A stretch of DNA of 64,000 nt, taken from NCBI GenBank assembly GCA_012931725.1, contig CM022946.1, positions 73,212,269-73,276,268 of the forward strand, written 5' to 3'. Position numbers and translations under genes: made by a program. Shown in pieces: positions 22,425-34,191 of this stretch. The notes beneath the pieces were generated by a model that did no database searches, was not told the origin of the DNA, and worked only from the letters and a program-made list of their open reading frames with translations. Numbering within the stretch: position 1 is the first letter of the stretch; the number at the start of each line of letters is the position of its first letter. This DNA is from Litsea cubeba. Its lineage: Eukaryota > Streptophyta > Magnoliopsida > Laurales > Lauraceae.

Positions 22425-23618
22425 CAGTGTTTTTAAAAGCGCGAGGCGCATCAAGGAGGTAAGGTCTCCTGGGGCCTAGGCGCTAAGGCACGAGGCGAGG
22501 TGCAGGCTTCTTTAAAGTGAGGCGCACATTGTATATCAAAAAAATATATTTTTGGTATAGACAGATAATTCACAAAATAGAACAAAAGTAGCAGAGCAAG
22601 AAAACAAAAAGAACAAGCAGATTTACAGTAATGAACAATGTAAAAAAAAGAAAGCATGATCTGATTAATGAACAGGAAAAAAATTAAAGAAAATCAGTGG
22701 CAACAAAAAGAAAAAAAAAACAGCAGCAGAAATAAAAAAAATAGCAGCAGCAGCAAGAACACTGTCAAGAGTCAACACTAGCAGCAAAACAACATGATAC
22801 AACAAAAGCAGTAGGTGAAAAAAAAAAAGCAGAAGAGCAAAAAAATAACAGCATCAGAAAAAAAAAGCAGCAGAAATAAAAAAAAAAATTAGCAGCAGCA
22901 GCAAGAAAAAGATTAACATGCAGAAGAGCAAGACTAGCAGCAAAACAACATGCAGAAGAGTAGAATAGTAGAATTAACAAAAGCAGCAGTTGAAAAGAAA
23001 AAAAAGCAGAAGAGCAAAAAAAAAAAAAACAGCAGAAGGAAAAAAAACAGTAGTAGAAACAAGCAGAAGGGAACAGTAGTAGTGGGTGTGAAGAAAAAAA
23101 TGAAAAGAAAGCAACAGCAGAAGAAAAGAAAGCAGCAGCGGCAGTGGAAGGGAAAAAAAATAAAATGAACAGCCATGTGAAGAAGAAAAGAAAAAGAAAG
23201 AAAATAAACAAAAAGCAGTACCTGTGCAGCGGTGTGAAAAAACAAAATGAACAGCAGAGCAGCCGTTTCCTCCTCCTCTTTCTTCTTCTTCTTTCGCCGT
23301 TTCTCCTTTTTTTTTTCTTCCTTTCATTTCTAACTTAGGGCACGATATATGCTCTAAGTGTTGGGCTGGAGTGCTGGACCAATTTCTGACTTATGCCCAT
23401 TAACCTGTTGGGCTAGACCATTTTCATTTTTTGAAAATTTTAAGTTATGGGCGGGATTGACCGAAGCGCACTAGGCGCGCGCCTCACGCCTCATTCAAAG
23501 GCGCACGCCTTATGCGCTAAACCTGCGCCTAGCTGAAATCGCCTCGCCCCAAGGCTGTTGAGGCGCTGCATGGTCGCCTTGATGCGCTTGGCGCCTGGGC
23601 GCGCTTTACAAAACACTG
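22425..23618. mobile_element. hAT-type MITE, 1194 bp
   Basis: The ends are inverted repeats, CAGTGTTTTTAAAAGCGCG at the left and its near complement cgcgctttacaaaacactg at the right. They are flanked by an identical 8 bp duplication, gttctaac (22417-22424 and 23619-23626). An 8 bp duplication with CAGTG termini is diagnostic of the hAT superfamily. Subterminal zones are dense in gcgaggcg and ctaggcgc motifs, candidate transposase-binding sites. The interior (about 22550-23330) is an A-rich purine tract with agcagcag runs and has no transposase, so the element is non-autonomous. Confidence 0.88.
22550..23330. repeat. Purine-rich low-complexity core of the MITE
   Basis: A long stretch of A and G on the plus strand with many gcagcag and aaaaaa runs. 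It gives rise to spurious Phe/Ser- or Lys-rich frames. No coding function is supported. Confidence 0.8.
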
Positions 23619-23626
23619 GTTCTAAC

Positions 23627-24131
23627 TTTGATTTTTTTTCCCTTATCTTTTTTCTTTATAATTTAGAAGAGGCTCAAATTCAGTGTCTCAAACTAGGTGA
23701 GCTTCAGCTGGTGGTAGTTGAGAGTTTTTGCGAAAGTGTTGGGAGATAAGAGTAAGACACTGGATTTTCCCACACCTTCTTCATTGCCATTTGGTGCAAC
23801 GAGAATTGGAGGAAAGAAGCCGCCTTTTTTTTGGCAGAGTTTCTGCAATAGAGAGGATCCTAAACTCCTATCTTTCAGGATCGGAAAGTGGCCCACAGTG
23901 CCGTGCCTGCTCACAAACGCCCCCTCAGTGTTGAAAAAGGAGTCCATGCACACGAGGTTTCCTTTGAATATGCTCCTGTGGTTCCCACTTCCCACCGTAC
24001 TTTTCTAAAGTGTGCTCCCTGATAACTGTACCAACACTTTTGAAATCAACTACCAATGCAATCATTGTACATATTCACAGGTATACAGCTGCATCAGAAT
24101 TTTGTTTGAACGTGTGAATCTAATACCAACT
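23627..24131. other. Backbone, possible low-copy sequence, no recognised gene
   Basis: This 0.5 kb between the MITE and element B differs in texture from the repeats. Moderately long frames cross it on both strands (23718-24008 plus, 23693-23995 minus). I recognise neither product and see no clear splice-bounded exon, so I make no gene call. Confidence 0.4.
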
Positions 24132-24873
24132 TGTGTGCGGATGTTTCCACTAAGTCGAGATCAGGACTAGCCTTGACATCAATCCAGTTGATCATGCCTC
24201 CGCTCGGCCAGGACGGACCCCGGCTCACGGGTCACGGCACCTGCCGAGGTGAAAGCCCCCAGGTCAGATGGCACGGGTCCTTGTGTATCGACCTCGGCAC
24301 GACGGATTTAACAGACGCTGATGGGACTGTTGCCAGGACGAAGGCACGCGCTAAGGCGTGCCCTGCGGCCCATCATTCCTGATAAAACGGCGTTACGTGG
24401 AACACGTGCGCCCCCAAAGCATGGCTCCAGGCCAGGCTCAATGGGACTTGGCCCGAAAGTCAACTACCGCCTGGCCCGAAAAGATTGGCATTTAATGAGG
24501 AATGGGTAGGTGGGGCTAGCATTTAATGAAGTGTGGGCTGAGTGGACAAAGCCACTCAAGCGGCAAAGCCCATCATGAGGCTCGTCCATGTAAGTCATCT
24601 CCCTCTCCTATAAATAGACCCTCCAACTCCATTCTAAGGTATGCAACCCCAAACACATACACTTACTCTACAAATTTCTCTCCATCTCCCTTACTCAGTC
24701 CCTAAACTGACTTAAGCATCGGAGAGCCTTGTGCTGCCCACAGTCAGGGTCCTCTGACTTGCTTCCTCTCTTCCTTTTCAGGTCTAGCCGGAGCCACGTT
24801 AATCTTCATCCAGACTACTCAAAACAGGGGCCCTAATCCCTGATTCCAAGCCCGTAAATTTTAGGTACTTACA
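24132..24873 (+). repeat. Element B 5' LTR
   Basis: It ends acttaca at 24873, two bases before the primer-binding site. It begins at a TGTGTGCGG near 24132, chosen because LTRs start with TG. It contains TATAAATAG at 24609-24617. No second copy is in the window to confirm the left boundary. Confidence 0.7.
24609..24617 (+). promoter_or_regulatory. TATA box of element B LTR
   Basis: tataaatag in a CT-rich context (ctctcctataaatagaccc), about 265 bases before the LTR end. It is a strong plant TATA match. Confidence 0.7.
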
Positions 24874-24875
24874 AT

Positions 24876-24893
24876 TGGCGCCGTCTGTGGGGA
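24876..24893 (+). other. Element B primer-binding site
   Basis: TGGCGCCGTCTGTGGGGA follows the LTR after two bases. It is the same as in element A. Confidence 0.9.
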
Positions 24894-24928
24894 AGTAATA
24901 ATCCAAACCCAAAATCTTTCCAGTTGCC

Positions 24929-26700
24929 ATGGCTCCGAGAAACAAAGAGGTGGAGAACACCCGAAGTCCCTCCCTCTAGGGCCACTGGTTCTCCCTGGAC
25001 CATTGCCGTATGTAACCCATCCAGAGGAGCGTAATGCGAGAAGGGAGGCTGCAGAGGTGGAAAGTTACCACACTGAGTCTGCATCGTCCCTATTAGAGAT
25101 GGCAGGCCCACTGCGGCGAGATGCTCCCATGCAGGAGCGCCTTTCGAAGGGTAAAGCCCCGGCAGTAGCGGGATCACGCCGATCCGAACGCTGCACGAAC
25201 TACGAAGATGATAGAGCCAACCCCACTCAAGCGGCAATCAGGGCTCAGAACCTCGCCCTCCAGGAGAAGGACGACCTTATCCGCCAGCTCAGGCAGCAGC
25301 TTGAGAGAAGGGGACAGTCCCCATGGGCGGTGACCTCATAGGTAGAAAGGATCCCGTCACCGGCAGAGATTTGAGAGAACATCTTTACGAGAAAAGCCGC
25401 GAACGGAGTCACGCTGGGAGCTCCTGCAATAACCACATTGACAGGAGGTCAATGCCAAGATCAGAAGTGGGAGATCAAAAGGCGCTGATTGACCACCTGG
25501 TCAAGCAGGCAATCCAGAGCAATCTGAAGGAGGCCGGGCTCTCTCAGAACCAGCCAGACATCCCCGACTTCGCCGGCCTCAACTCGTCCCCCTTCTCCAG
25601 AGAAATCAATGAGTATCCCCTCCCAAAGAAGTTCAGTGTTCCGAGGTTCGTCCTCTATGATGGAACCTCGGACCTGGCAGCACATCTCCGGCATTTCACC
25701 CAAAAGCTGTCCGTTTGGGGTGACGTTGGACACCTCAACTGTAGGGTATTCTCTTCCAACTTGGGAGATCTCCCCCTTAAGTGGTTCTGTGCACTCCCGG
25801 AGGGGTCAATCACGAGCTGGTGCCAGTAGCGGGACTCTTTCCTGGGAAAATTCCAGGCACACAGGGTCATTCCAAAGACTGACAGCGACATCATGGCCCT
25901 TAGAATGAGGTGGGATGAGAGTGTCACCCAGTTCGCGAAGAGGTTCTGGACGGTATACAGCCAAGTAGACAACTCCTCCGAGGATGTGGCGATCAGATCT
26001 TTCCAGCACGCCCTCCTGCCAGGGTACGAGCTCCGAAAAAAGCTCGTCCGAAACCCTGTGCCCTCCGTAACAGCCCTGATGGCCAGGGTAAACAAGTTCA
26101 TCAAGCAAGAGGAAGACGAGGCGCGTGCCAACGAGAGTTTTGGTGTCACCAAGAACCGGTCTCAGCAGGAGAACCGGCATCGGCAGGAAGATCGACCGCG
26201 GCAGGAGGACTGGTCCCGGCAGGAGGATCGGCCCTCCGGAAGGGAAAAGAAGACATTCCGCAGAGAAGAAATGAGACGAGAACGCCACTCGGGCGGCCAG
26301 GCATCAGCGCCGACTCACATCTCGGGAGGAGGCAAGAGACACAAACCGTCCTACTCCTCACGCGAAAGGGTCTATGCGGTCTTTAGAGAACCGATTCACC
26401 ATATACTGGACAAGATCCAGGGGAAGCCGTACTTTAAGTGGCCGCAGCCCACGCAGAGTGACCCCTCCAGAAGAGTTCAAAATAAGTTCTGCGCTTACCA
26501 CAAACAGAATGGACATCATACTTAGGACTGTTACTCTCTCAAAGACTATCTCGAGAGGCTCGTCAAGAACGGGCACCTAAAAGAGTACTTCAAGGGAACT
26601 GACAGCAGGGGCAATGAGCGACCTCGGCGCCGAACGGAGGAGGATCATGACAGCTAGGAGTCAGAGAGGATCATAAGTGTCATTCACCTGGCCCCCACTA
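24929..26700 (+). pseudogene. gag: Element B gag
   Basis: A likely start is the ATG at 24929 (MAPRNKEVENTRSPSL), soon followed by a stop. The N-terminal region reappears in another frame at 25003, ending in a helix LALQEKDDLIRQLRQQLE like that of A. The retrotrans_gag core (SSNLGDLPLKWFCALPEGSI, then FAKRFWTVYSQV) spans about 25740-26100. It is followed by an Arg/Gln repeat region (RQEDRPRQEDWSRQEDR) and a knuckle-like CAYHKQNGHHT*DC near 26500. Stops at about 25828, 26524 and 26655, plus frame changes, make it non-functional. Gag would package the RNA of the element. Confidence 0.8.
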
Positions 26701-29676
26701 AGCAGGGGGCATCCAGGCCCGTGCCGAGGCTAGGAGGGCCTCCCTTGGGAAACAGGTGATGGCAGCTGAGCTCGGACCTGCCTCCAAAAAGGCACGGAAG
26801 GAGAGGCCAAAGATCTGGTTCTCAGACGAGGACCTGGAGGGAGTTCAACTCCCCCACAATGACCCGCTGATTATGACCCTGAAGCTGAAGAGCTGCAAGG
26901 TACAAAGGATTCTCGTCGACCCCGACAGTTCATCCGAGATCTTTTACTTCGACTGCTTTACCAAGATGGGGCTTACCGAGGAAGATCTCCAAGAAGCGCG
27001 TACCCCCCTGATAGGGTTTAGTGCAAAGCCCGTATATCCAAAGGGAAGAGTCTCCCTCAAAGTCCAAGTCGGAGGTGCCTCAGTGATGGCCGACTTCCTC
27101 GTCGTGGATGCGCCGTCCCCCTACAATGCTATAGTAGGGAGGAGTTGGCTGCATCAGATAGAAGCTGTTCCCTCCTCCTACTATCAGAAGCTCAAGTTCC
27201 CTTTGTAAAGGGATGACAGGATCAATGTGGTCACGGTCGAGGGCGACCAACAGATGGCCAAGCGGTGCATGATGGCCGTCGTACCCAGCGAGGAGGAGCC
27301 AAAGCAAGTACACATGGCCGAACTGGACAGAGTTGGCCTCGATCCAGAATAGAAGAGCATTGAAGATCTTACCGAGGTCAGGATCGACCCCAGTGATCCC
27401 GAGAGGTACTTCCTGCTTGGGAGTCAGCTCACCGAGCTGGAGAGGTCCGAGCTGCTTAGCTTCCTGCTGCGAAACAGAGAGGTCTTTGCTTGGACCCCAC
27501 AAAAGATACCTGGCGTAGACCCCGAGGTCATGAGCCACAAGCTGAACGTGGACCCACAAGTCAAGCCTATGGTCCAGAAGGCACGAAGGTTGGAAATAGA
27601 GCAGTCAGCGGCCGTGATCGAAGAAGTAGGGAAACTACTGAAGGCAAGCGCCATCACGGAGGTCCAGTACCAGAAATGGCTGGCGAACACCGTGGTGGTG
27701 ACGAAGAAGACTAGGAAATGGAGAGTCTGTGTCGAGTTCACTGACCTTAACAAGGCATGCCCTAAAGACTGCTTTCCACTCCCAAAGATCGACCAAATGA
27801 TCGATGCCACTGCTGGCCACGACAGGGTGAGCTTCCTTGACGCCTACCGTGGCTACCACCAGATACCCATGTATTGGCCAGACGAAGAGAAAATGGCATT
27901 TATCACTCCCAGGGGGACCTATTGCTACAAGGTGATGCCTTTCGGACTGAAGAATACAGGAGCGACCTACCAAAGGTTGGTCACCAAGATGTTCCGAGAC
28001 CAGCTCGGCAAAACGGTCGAAGTCTACATCGACGACATGGTTGTCAAGTCCAGACAGTCTCAAGACCACCTGACGGACCTCGGCCAGGTGTTCGGCGTTC
28101 TCCGGAAGTTCAGATTGAAGCTGAACGCCTCCAAGTGCGCGTTCGGAGTCGGCTCCGGCAAGTTCTTAGGAAGCTTCGTCACGAGACGGGGCATCGAGGC
28201 AAACCTAGATCAGATCTCTGCAATCCTGGGTATCCAAAGCCCGTCGACGACGAAGCAGGTCCAGAGGCTCACTGGCATGGTTGCCGCGCTCAACCGTTTC
28301 ATCAGCAGGTCCTCCGACAAATGCCGTCCCTTCTTTCAGCTGCTGAAGAAAAACTTGAAGTTCGAATGGACCCCGGAGTGTGATTCGGCTCTCCAAGAGC
28401 TCAAGGCTTACCAAGCCTCACCTCTATTGCTTTCAACCCCGAAGAAAGGAGAAGCACTGTACTTGTACTTGGTGGTCTCGAATCATGCTGTGAGCTCGGT
28501 CCTAGTCAGAGAAGATGATGGGCAACAGAAGCCCATTTACTACACAAGCAAGATCCTCCTCGACGCCGAGACCAGGTACTTGTAGATGGAGAAGCTCGCA
28601 CTGGCCCTCGTCAGTGCCTCTCGCAATACTTCCAAACCCACACGATAGTGGTGGTCATTGAGCACCAGCTCAAGTCTGTCTTCCGGAAAACTGATTTCTC
28701 TGGACGAGTTTCAAGATGGGCAGTGGAGTTGGGACAGTACGACATCCAGTACCAACCAAGGATGGCGATCAAAGCCCAAATTTTGGCCGACTTTATCGTG
28801 GAGTTCACTTCCCCAAATTCGGCGCCGAGCGCACTCGACGCCGAACTGGGGGGCAAAGGGCATGAGGACTTAGTCTCGGGGATTGATTACGAGCAATCTC
28901 GGAATACGTTCCGTGATTCAGCTTGAAAGGCCTTCATTGACGGATCCTCTACCTCTAGGAGGGCTGGTGTCGGCATAGTTCTCCAGTCTCCAAAAGGGCT
29001 AGTAATTGAGCAGGCCCTGACACTTGACTTCGGAGCATCAAACAATGAGGCGGAGTTCGAAGCATTGCAGCAGGGCTGAACAGCGCCAAGATTCTCGGCG
29101 CTCAACAGCTGGTGGTCTTAGTGACTCACAGTTGGTGACAAGCCAGCTCACCGGAGACTACCAGGATCGCGACGATAGAATGGCGGCCTATTTGATCCTC
29201 GCCAGGAAGCTCCTATCTCAATTCCCGGAAGCAGAAGTCAAACAGATTGGTAGGGATTCTAACTCACACGCCGATGTGCTCGCCAACCTGGCTTCCGCCG
29301 TCGAAGCTGGAAGGAAGAGGACTGTGGAAGTAGGATCACTGGCATCACCGAGCATAGAGCTTTGCCCACCGCGACAAGTTTTGAGCGTTGATCTCGGGCC
29401 CAATTGGATGGACCCTATCATCTCATACCTCAAGGACGATCAACTCCCTGGGGACAAAGCTCAAGCTCACAAAATCAGGCTGAGAGCAGCCCAGTTATGG
29501 CTCTCTCTAGAAGGAAAGCTGTGCAGAAAGTCGTTCACAGGCCCTTATCTCCAGTGCGTCCACCCGAGCTGAGTTGAAGACTTCCTCTTCGAGATACACG
29601 AAGGCATCTGCGGGAGTCACATCAGAGGAAGGTCACTAGCATACCGGGCTATTATAAGCTAAGGATATTGGTGGCC
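26701..29676 (+). pseudogene. pol: Element B protease - RT - RNase H - second RNase H - integrase N-terminus
   Basis: The protease has RILVDPDSSSEIF near 26915, where the usual D-S/T-G is changed to D-P-D. RT runs 27530-28585 without a stop, with KACPKDCFPLPKIDQ and YIDDMVVKS at about 28024. RNase H and the second RNase H (FIDGSSTSRRAGVGIV, HADVLANLASAV) follow with stops at 27207, 27350, 28583 and 28924 and small deletions near 28620 and 29080. The integrase N-terminus (HEGICGSHI) ends at YM near 29683, where the solo LTR was inserted. Alignment with A shows the reading order is otherwise conserved. Confidence 0.85.
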
Positions 29677-29681
29677 GTACA
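29677..29681. other. Target-site duplication of solo LTR, left (GTACA)
   Basis: Matches 33141-33145 on the other side of the insert. Confidence 0.9.
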
Positions 29682-30174
29682 TGTAAGACCCTGACCCCCT
29701 AATCCCTCTATTTAGTATTGTTTTAATCGTGGTTTAGCTTTTTAAGTGAGATTTGAGTTGGTTTGACTTTGTCTTTGAGTTTGACTAGATTTTTCATAGC
29801 CTTGGAGATTTTGAAGACCGTTGACTTTAGTTTGACCCGGTCTTCATAAAATGTATTTTTATGAGAAATTATTCTTATTTTGGAAAAATTACAAAATTTT
29901 CTCCTTTTGACTCATTTTATTGAGTTTAACAACTTTCATGTTTTGACTATTTTGATTTGATGCTCTGAAATCACGTTTTTCGAGAAAAATGGGCAAAAAT
30001 GACATTTTCACTAAATCTGTCCATAAATTTCAAAAATTTCAGAATTTGGGGAAAATATACTTTTTGGAAAGTAGAAATTTCGCTGATCATTTTTGTCTTC
30101 TTCGTCATTTTCATTCGGAACACACAAATGTTAGTTTTGACCTTTGTAAGTTTGGGGCCCAGCTCACTTAACTC

Positions 30175-30182
30175 TATATATA
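30175..30182 (+). promoter_or_regulatory. TATA box of the solo LTR
   Basis: ctctatatatagcc lies about 500 bases into the LTR, before a pyrimidine-rich putative leader. It could still act as a promoter reading into the integrase remnant of B. Confidence 0.6.
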
Positions 30183-31059
30183 GCCAATGGGTTCTTCTCC
30201 TTCCCCATTTTTCATTTTCCTGCAACAAGAGGGGAGTTAGGGTTTTCCCAGCCCCTTTCTCTCTCCTCTTTGAAAACCCTAATCTTGAGTGCTAAGTGAG
30301 GGAGTGATGTTCCCATCTTCTTCTCCTCCCTCTTAGCTTTCCATTGAACCCTTTTTCAAAGGATTTGAGCTAGGGCAAGGCTTCCTTTCAAGCTTTTCTT
30401 CTTTGCTTGAGCTACCAAAGGTTAGCAATGGTTTTCCTTTCATGAGATCTTGGCTTTTCAAACCCTTTGGAGTATTTTTCTCATATATGCAAAGACTTTC
30501 CTTGAGATTTGCAATGGATTGATTTTCTAGGGTTTCTTCTTAAGCTATTTTGGGGGTTTTGTGATTTTGGAGCTTGGGACTATAAGAGGACCATCTTAGG
30601 GTGACTTGTTTCTCCTCTTAACCCAAGGCAAGTGAATATTCAGTTAATAATGGTGATTTGTTTAATGTGAATGGTTTTATGAATTTCTTCTCTATATATC
30701 TCTTCTCCTTTTCATACCATGGTTTCATGTTAATATGTTTATGCAATGTTTTATATGTATCTTCTTTGAAATCCATATTTTGGAATGTTTTATGTTCTTG
30801 GATTCATCTTCCTTAAACCAACTCCTATGTTCCAAGAACTTTTGCATCTTGATGAATGAAGAAGATTATATTTGCACTTGATTTTGTTTGATGGATTGGC
30901 ATATAAATTAGTGTGTGGAAGTGTTTGATAGATTTAATTTGGCATGAGAAGCTCAAGGAAGTATGGAAACATGTGAGAAAGGAAGAAGGGAAAGAAAAAT
31001 CAGAAAATGCAAGAAAATGTGCATTTCTGCACTTGGATTGGACTGGGACAGAGCCCAGT

Positions 31060-31150
31060 CCGCTCGAGCGACCCAGTGGGCCGCTCGACCGGACCAGGCT
31101 CTGGATGGGCCTCGCTCGAGCGAGCCCAGGGTCGCTCGAGCGGACCAAGC
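31060..31150. repeat. CTCGAG palindrome cluster in the solo LTR
   Basis: Four ctcgag or ctcgacc motifs occur in 90 bp, including the perfect 14 bp palindrome ctcgctcgagcgag. The block is GC-rich inside an AT-rich LTR. Confidence 0.7.
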
Positions 31151-31799
31151 CCAGTTCTGGGCCTTTTCAGGGCCTGGTTTGAGGGGTTTTTGAATAATCC
31201 TTTTTCCCTGATTTGAGGCTGATTCTTGGGCTTTTTCTAAACTTGTTTGGGGTCTGTATTAGCCTTCTTTCCTCTTTACTTTGAGGCCCACTAATCTTCT
31301 TTTTAATGCTTGGAAGCCCATGAAAGTTTGGGGATTATTTGTGATACTTGGAATTTGTGAAATGGGAATGGGATCAATGAGAGAATGAGCATATGTGAAG
31401 TTACCGGGAATCTTTCAAGTCTCAATACGCACTTTATCATTTAAATGTTGTGGATTTTCATTGGCATCAAACATACTCTTTATTAATCAATGTTTAAAGG
31501 TTAAATGTGTATTGAGATGGTTCCTTGGTAAGTCATTATGTCATTCTCCACTATCCATTCCATTTCAAGTCAGAGAAGGTATATGTATTTGTATTCTTCG
31601 GTGAACTAACTTGAATAACATCGGTGATTTGTTATAAAATCATGTGGTTTTCCATGTTCGAAAGGATTGATCGCATGGTTTTATACAAATTACTTTGATG
31701 TGTATTCGAGTGGTTTACCCTGGAAATTCGTATGTTTTCTCCGAATCGATTTTGAAAGGAGATTGGAGTGGTTCGCCACATTCGGGATTTTTATCGATA

Positions 31800-31960
31800 A
31801 GACTATTATTTTGAAAATAACACCTCGAGGCAAGACGGGGCCAGAGCTTTGTAGTGCGAGCCCATGAGCCAAAGAGACTATGATTTCAAAACTAAAACCT
31901 CGAGGCGAGATGGGGCCAGAGCCCAATGGTGTGAGCCCATGAGCCAAAGGGATTAGTATT
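31800..31960. repeat. Tandem duplication in the solo LTR
   Basis: Two copies of a unit of about 75 bp containing cctcgaggc, gggccagagc and gagcccatgagccaaag. A second short duplication (gtcccacgtgtagtggctac, twice) lies at about 32115-32180. Confidence 0.75.
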
Positions 31961-33140
31961 TTGATTTGTATTGGTTCAGGTTTTAAAAACTAAAGGCACC
32001 ACTAGGCTTAGGTCACCTTGTCAGGCTGATCACCCGGCTTGGGATCTTTAATTTGTCTGCCAGCTGCAGCTTGGATTCTATCTGTATCGACCATGGCAAC
32101 GATCTTTATCTGCCGGTCCCACGTGTAGTGGCTACGGTTCTGATTCTGTTTCCTGTCCCACGTGTAGTGGCTACGGTTCTGTCTGCTCTTGTTACTTCGA
32201 TAATAGGAGAATATAGCTAAGTGTGGTTGCCAATGTTTTATCTGTTTATTACTTTGTTTTATGATTCTTGTTTGTTTATACTCATTATATGCTTTGAATT
32301 TGTTAATGTTTATGAAATCGATCTTTTATCATATTGTCTCTATTATTCAGGATTTTAAATGTATTTCCAATTATTAAATGTTTTATGTAGGCTGTTATCT
32401 TTTCGGGATATTTATACTTCAGAGACTGTTCATTTATTTGCTTTGATATTTATGTTCGGTCTTTCGATCATTTTATCATGATTTATTGTTACCATTATTT
32501 AGACTATTTAAATGGATTCACAATGATTCCATAAGGTTTTATAAATGCCCATGTTACATATTACTTGTTTATTTGCTTGCCAGACCGTCGTGTCTGACCC
32601 TGTTTGTTTGGTGCCAGTTTCCTCTCTTTCTATTTTTAGGTGTTTGATCGGAGGAGGCGGTGGAGCCGCCGGTCTGACGTGAGAGGCTGCCCATTGATAT
32701 CATCTAGATGTCAAGTTTGGCACCGGAGTTCATATCTAAATATTGGGGGTAGTATTTCTGTTTAGTTGGATATTTTTGTATGGCTTTGTTAGCCTTTTTC
32801 TTGGGTTTGTAATTAAGACACTTGTTAATTGTAATTTGAATATGTGGGAAATAAATAGTCCGGTTACTACCAGCTCAGTATTCTTCGAATTATGATTTGT
32901 GCCAGTCGGCTTATATGATGGCTTTATGCTATTGGTCAAGTGCAACATGGAATCCGATGGCCACGGACTCCGGGTCGTAAAACCATGATTAGCTTCTGCG
33001 AAAATATACTCTGATCGTGATGAAGTTTTATTATCCTCATTCACGCGGATCATGGGAAATATAACAAAAGTTTCAAATCTATTCCAAAATTTCGCATTCC
33101 GAGATCGGATCACTGCAGGGCCCGGTTTTGGGGTGTGACA

Positions 33141-33145
33141 GTACA
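33141..33145. other. Target-site duplication of solo LTR, right (GTACA)
   Basis: Matches 29677-29681. Its last base begins the ATG that continues B's integrase. Confidence 0.9.
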
Positions 33146-34080
33146 TGCAGAAGGACGCACAGATGTACGCCATGAAGTGCGAGAAATGCCATAAGTTCTC
33201 ACACAATCTCCAACAACCTGCGCAGGATTTAAGCCCGCTCTCCACCCCGTGGCCCTTTGCCCAATGGGGGCTGGACATTGTAGGACCTCTCCACCGAGCT
33301 CCAGGGAATAAGAGGTGGCTGATAGTGGCCACTGATTATTTTACCAAGTGGATAGAGGCAGAAGCATTATCTTCCATCACCGAGCGAGACTCCAAAAGCT
33401 TCGTATGGAAGAACATCATAACGAGGTTCGGCATCCCGCGAATCTTGGTCTCGGACAACGGAACCCAATTCGACTCCAGCCTTTTCAAAAACTTCTGCAA
33501 GGAGCTCGGCATTAGGAATCATTATTCGACTCCAGCCTATCCCCAGAGCAACGGCCAGGCCGAGATCTCCAACAAAGTGGTCCTTGATGGACTCAAAAAG
33601 AGACTCGACGGGGCCAAAGGGAGATGGGTGGAAGAGCTACCTAGTGTCCTATGGGCGTACATGACTACCCCGAGGCGCTCCACTTCGGAAACTCCATTCT
33701 CCTTGGCATATGGGATGGAAGCCGTGATCCCGCTTGAGATCGGCCTTCCAACACTCAGATCCGAACTTTTTGACCAAAGCCAGAATGGGAAGAACCTAAC
33801 CCTGGGGTTGGATCTGGCTGAAGAGCGCAGAGAAGCAGCGGCCATCCGTTTAGCAGCCTATCAGCAACGGCTCGCAAAAGATTACAACCAGAGAGTCCGG
33901 GAAAGGAAGCTCTCCATTGGTGAACTGGTCCTGAAGAAGGCACTGCCAGCGGACAAGGATCCAAACCAGGGCAAAGTGGTCTCGACTGCTGGCCGGTCTG
34001 CATACAGACTCGAGGATATTGATGGAAAGCAACTGCCACGACCATGGAACGCCTCGCACCTCAAAAAGTTTTGCTTTTGA
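33145..34080 (+). pseudogene. int: Element B integrase, distal part
   Basis: This 311-residue open stretch continues B's integrase after the solo LTR. It has the zinc-binding CEKCHKF and a DDE core with WGLDIVGP (about 33270), SDNGTQFD (Asp at 33454) and NGQAEISNK (Glu at 33562). That gives 35 residues between the second Asp and the Glu, the canonical D35E. The C-terminus RPWNASHLKKFCF matches A. The catalytic core looks intact but is cut off from its N-terminal part, so no full protein can form. Confidence 0.9.
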
Positions 34081-34191
34081 TATGTACTCAGATTAAGCAA
34101 ATCAATGAAGACGATTTCTTCTCAAAGATTTCTTTTACTTTTCTAAGTCAAGGACCTCGGCAATAACACAATTCTCCGGCTCGACAGCAGT

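Larger units (their letters stand above)
29682..33140 (+). mobile_element. Solo LTR (3459 bp) inserted in element B integrase
   Basis: The insert begins TGTAAGACCC and ends GGTGTGACA, with identical gtaca on both sides (29677-29681 and 33141-33145). Outside it, B's integrase frame resumes exactly (…WPYM, then MQKDAQMY), so the boundaries are certain. There is no gag or pol inside and no primer-binding site or polypurine tract. It is therefore a solo LTR left by LTR-LTR recombination of a Ty3/gypsy-like element. A TATATATA at 30175-30182 supports plus orientation. The family is not A, B or D. Confidence 0.93.

Noticed and set aside
22765..23327. Phe/Ser-rich and Lys-rich frames
   Set aside because: They come from the purine tract of the MITE and have no protein character beyond base composition.
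23693..24008. Possible host exon on either strand
   Set aside because: Moderate open frames on both strands but no recognisable protein, no convincing splice borders and no continuation nearby.
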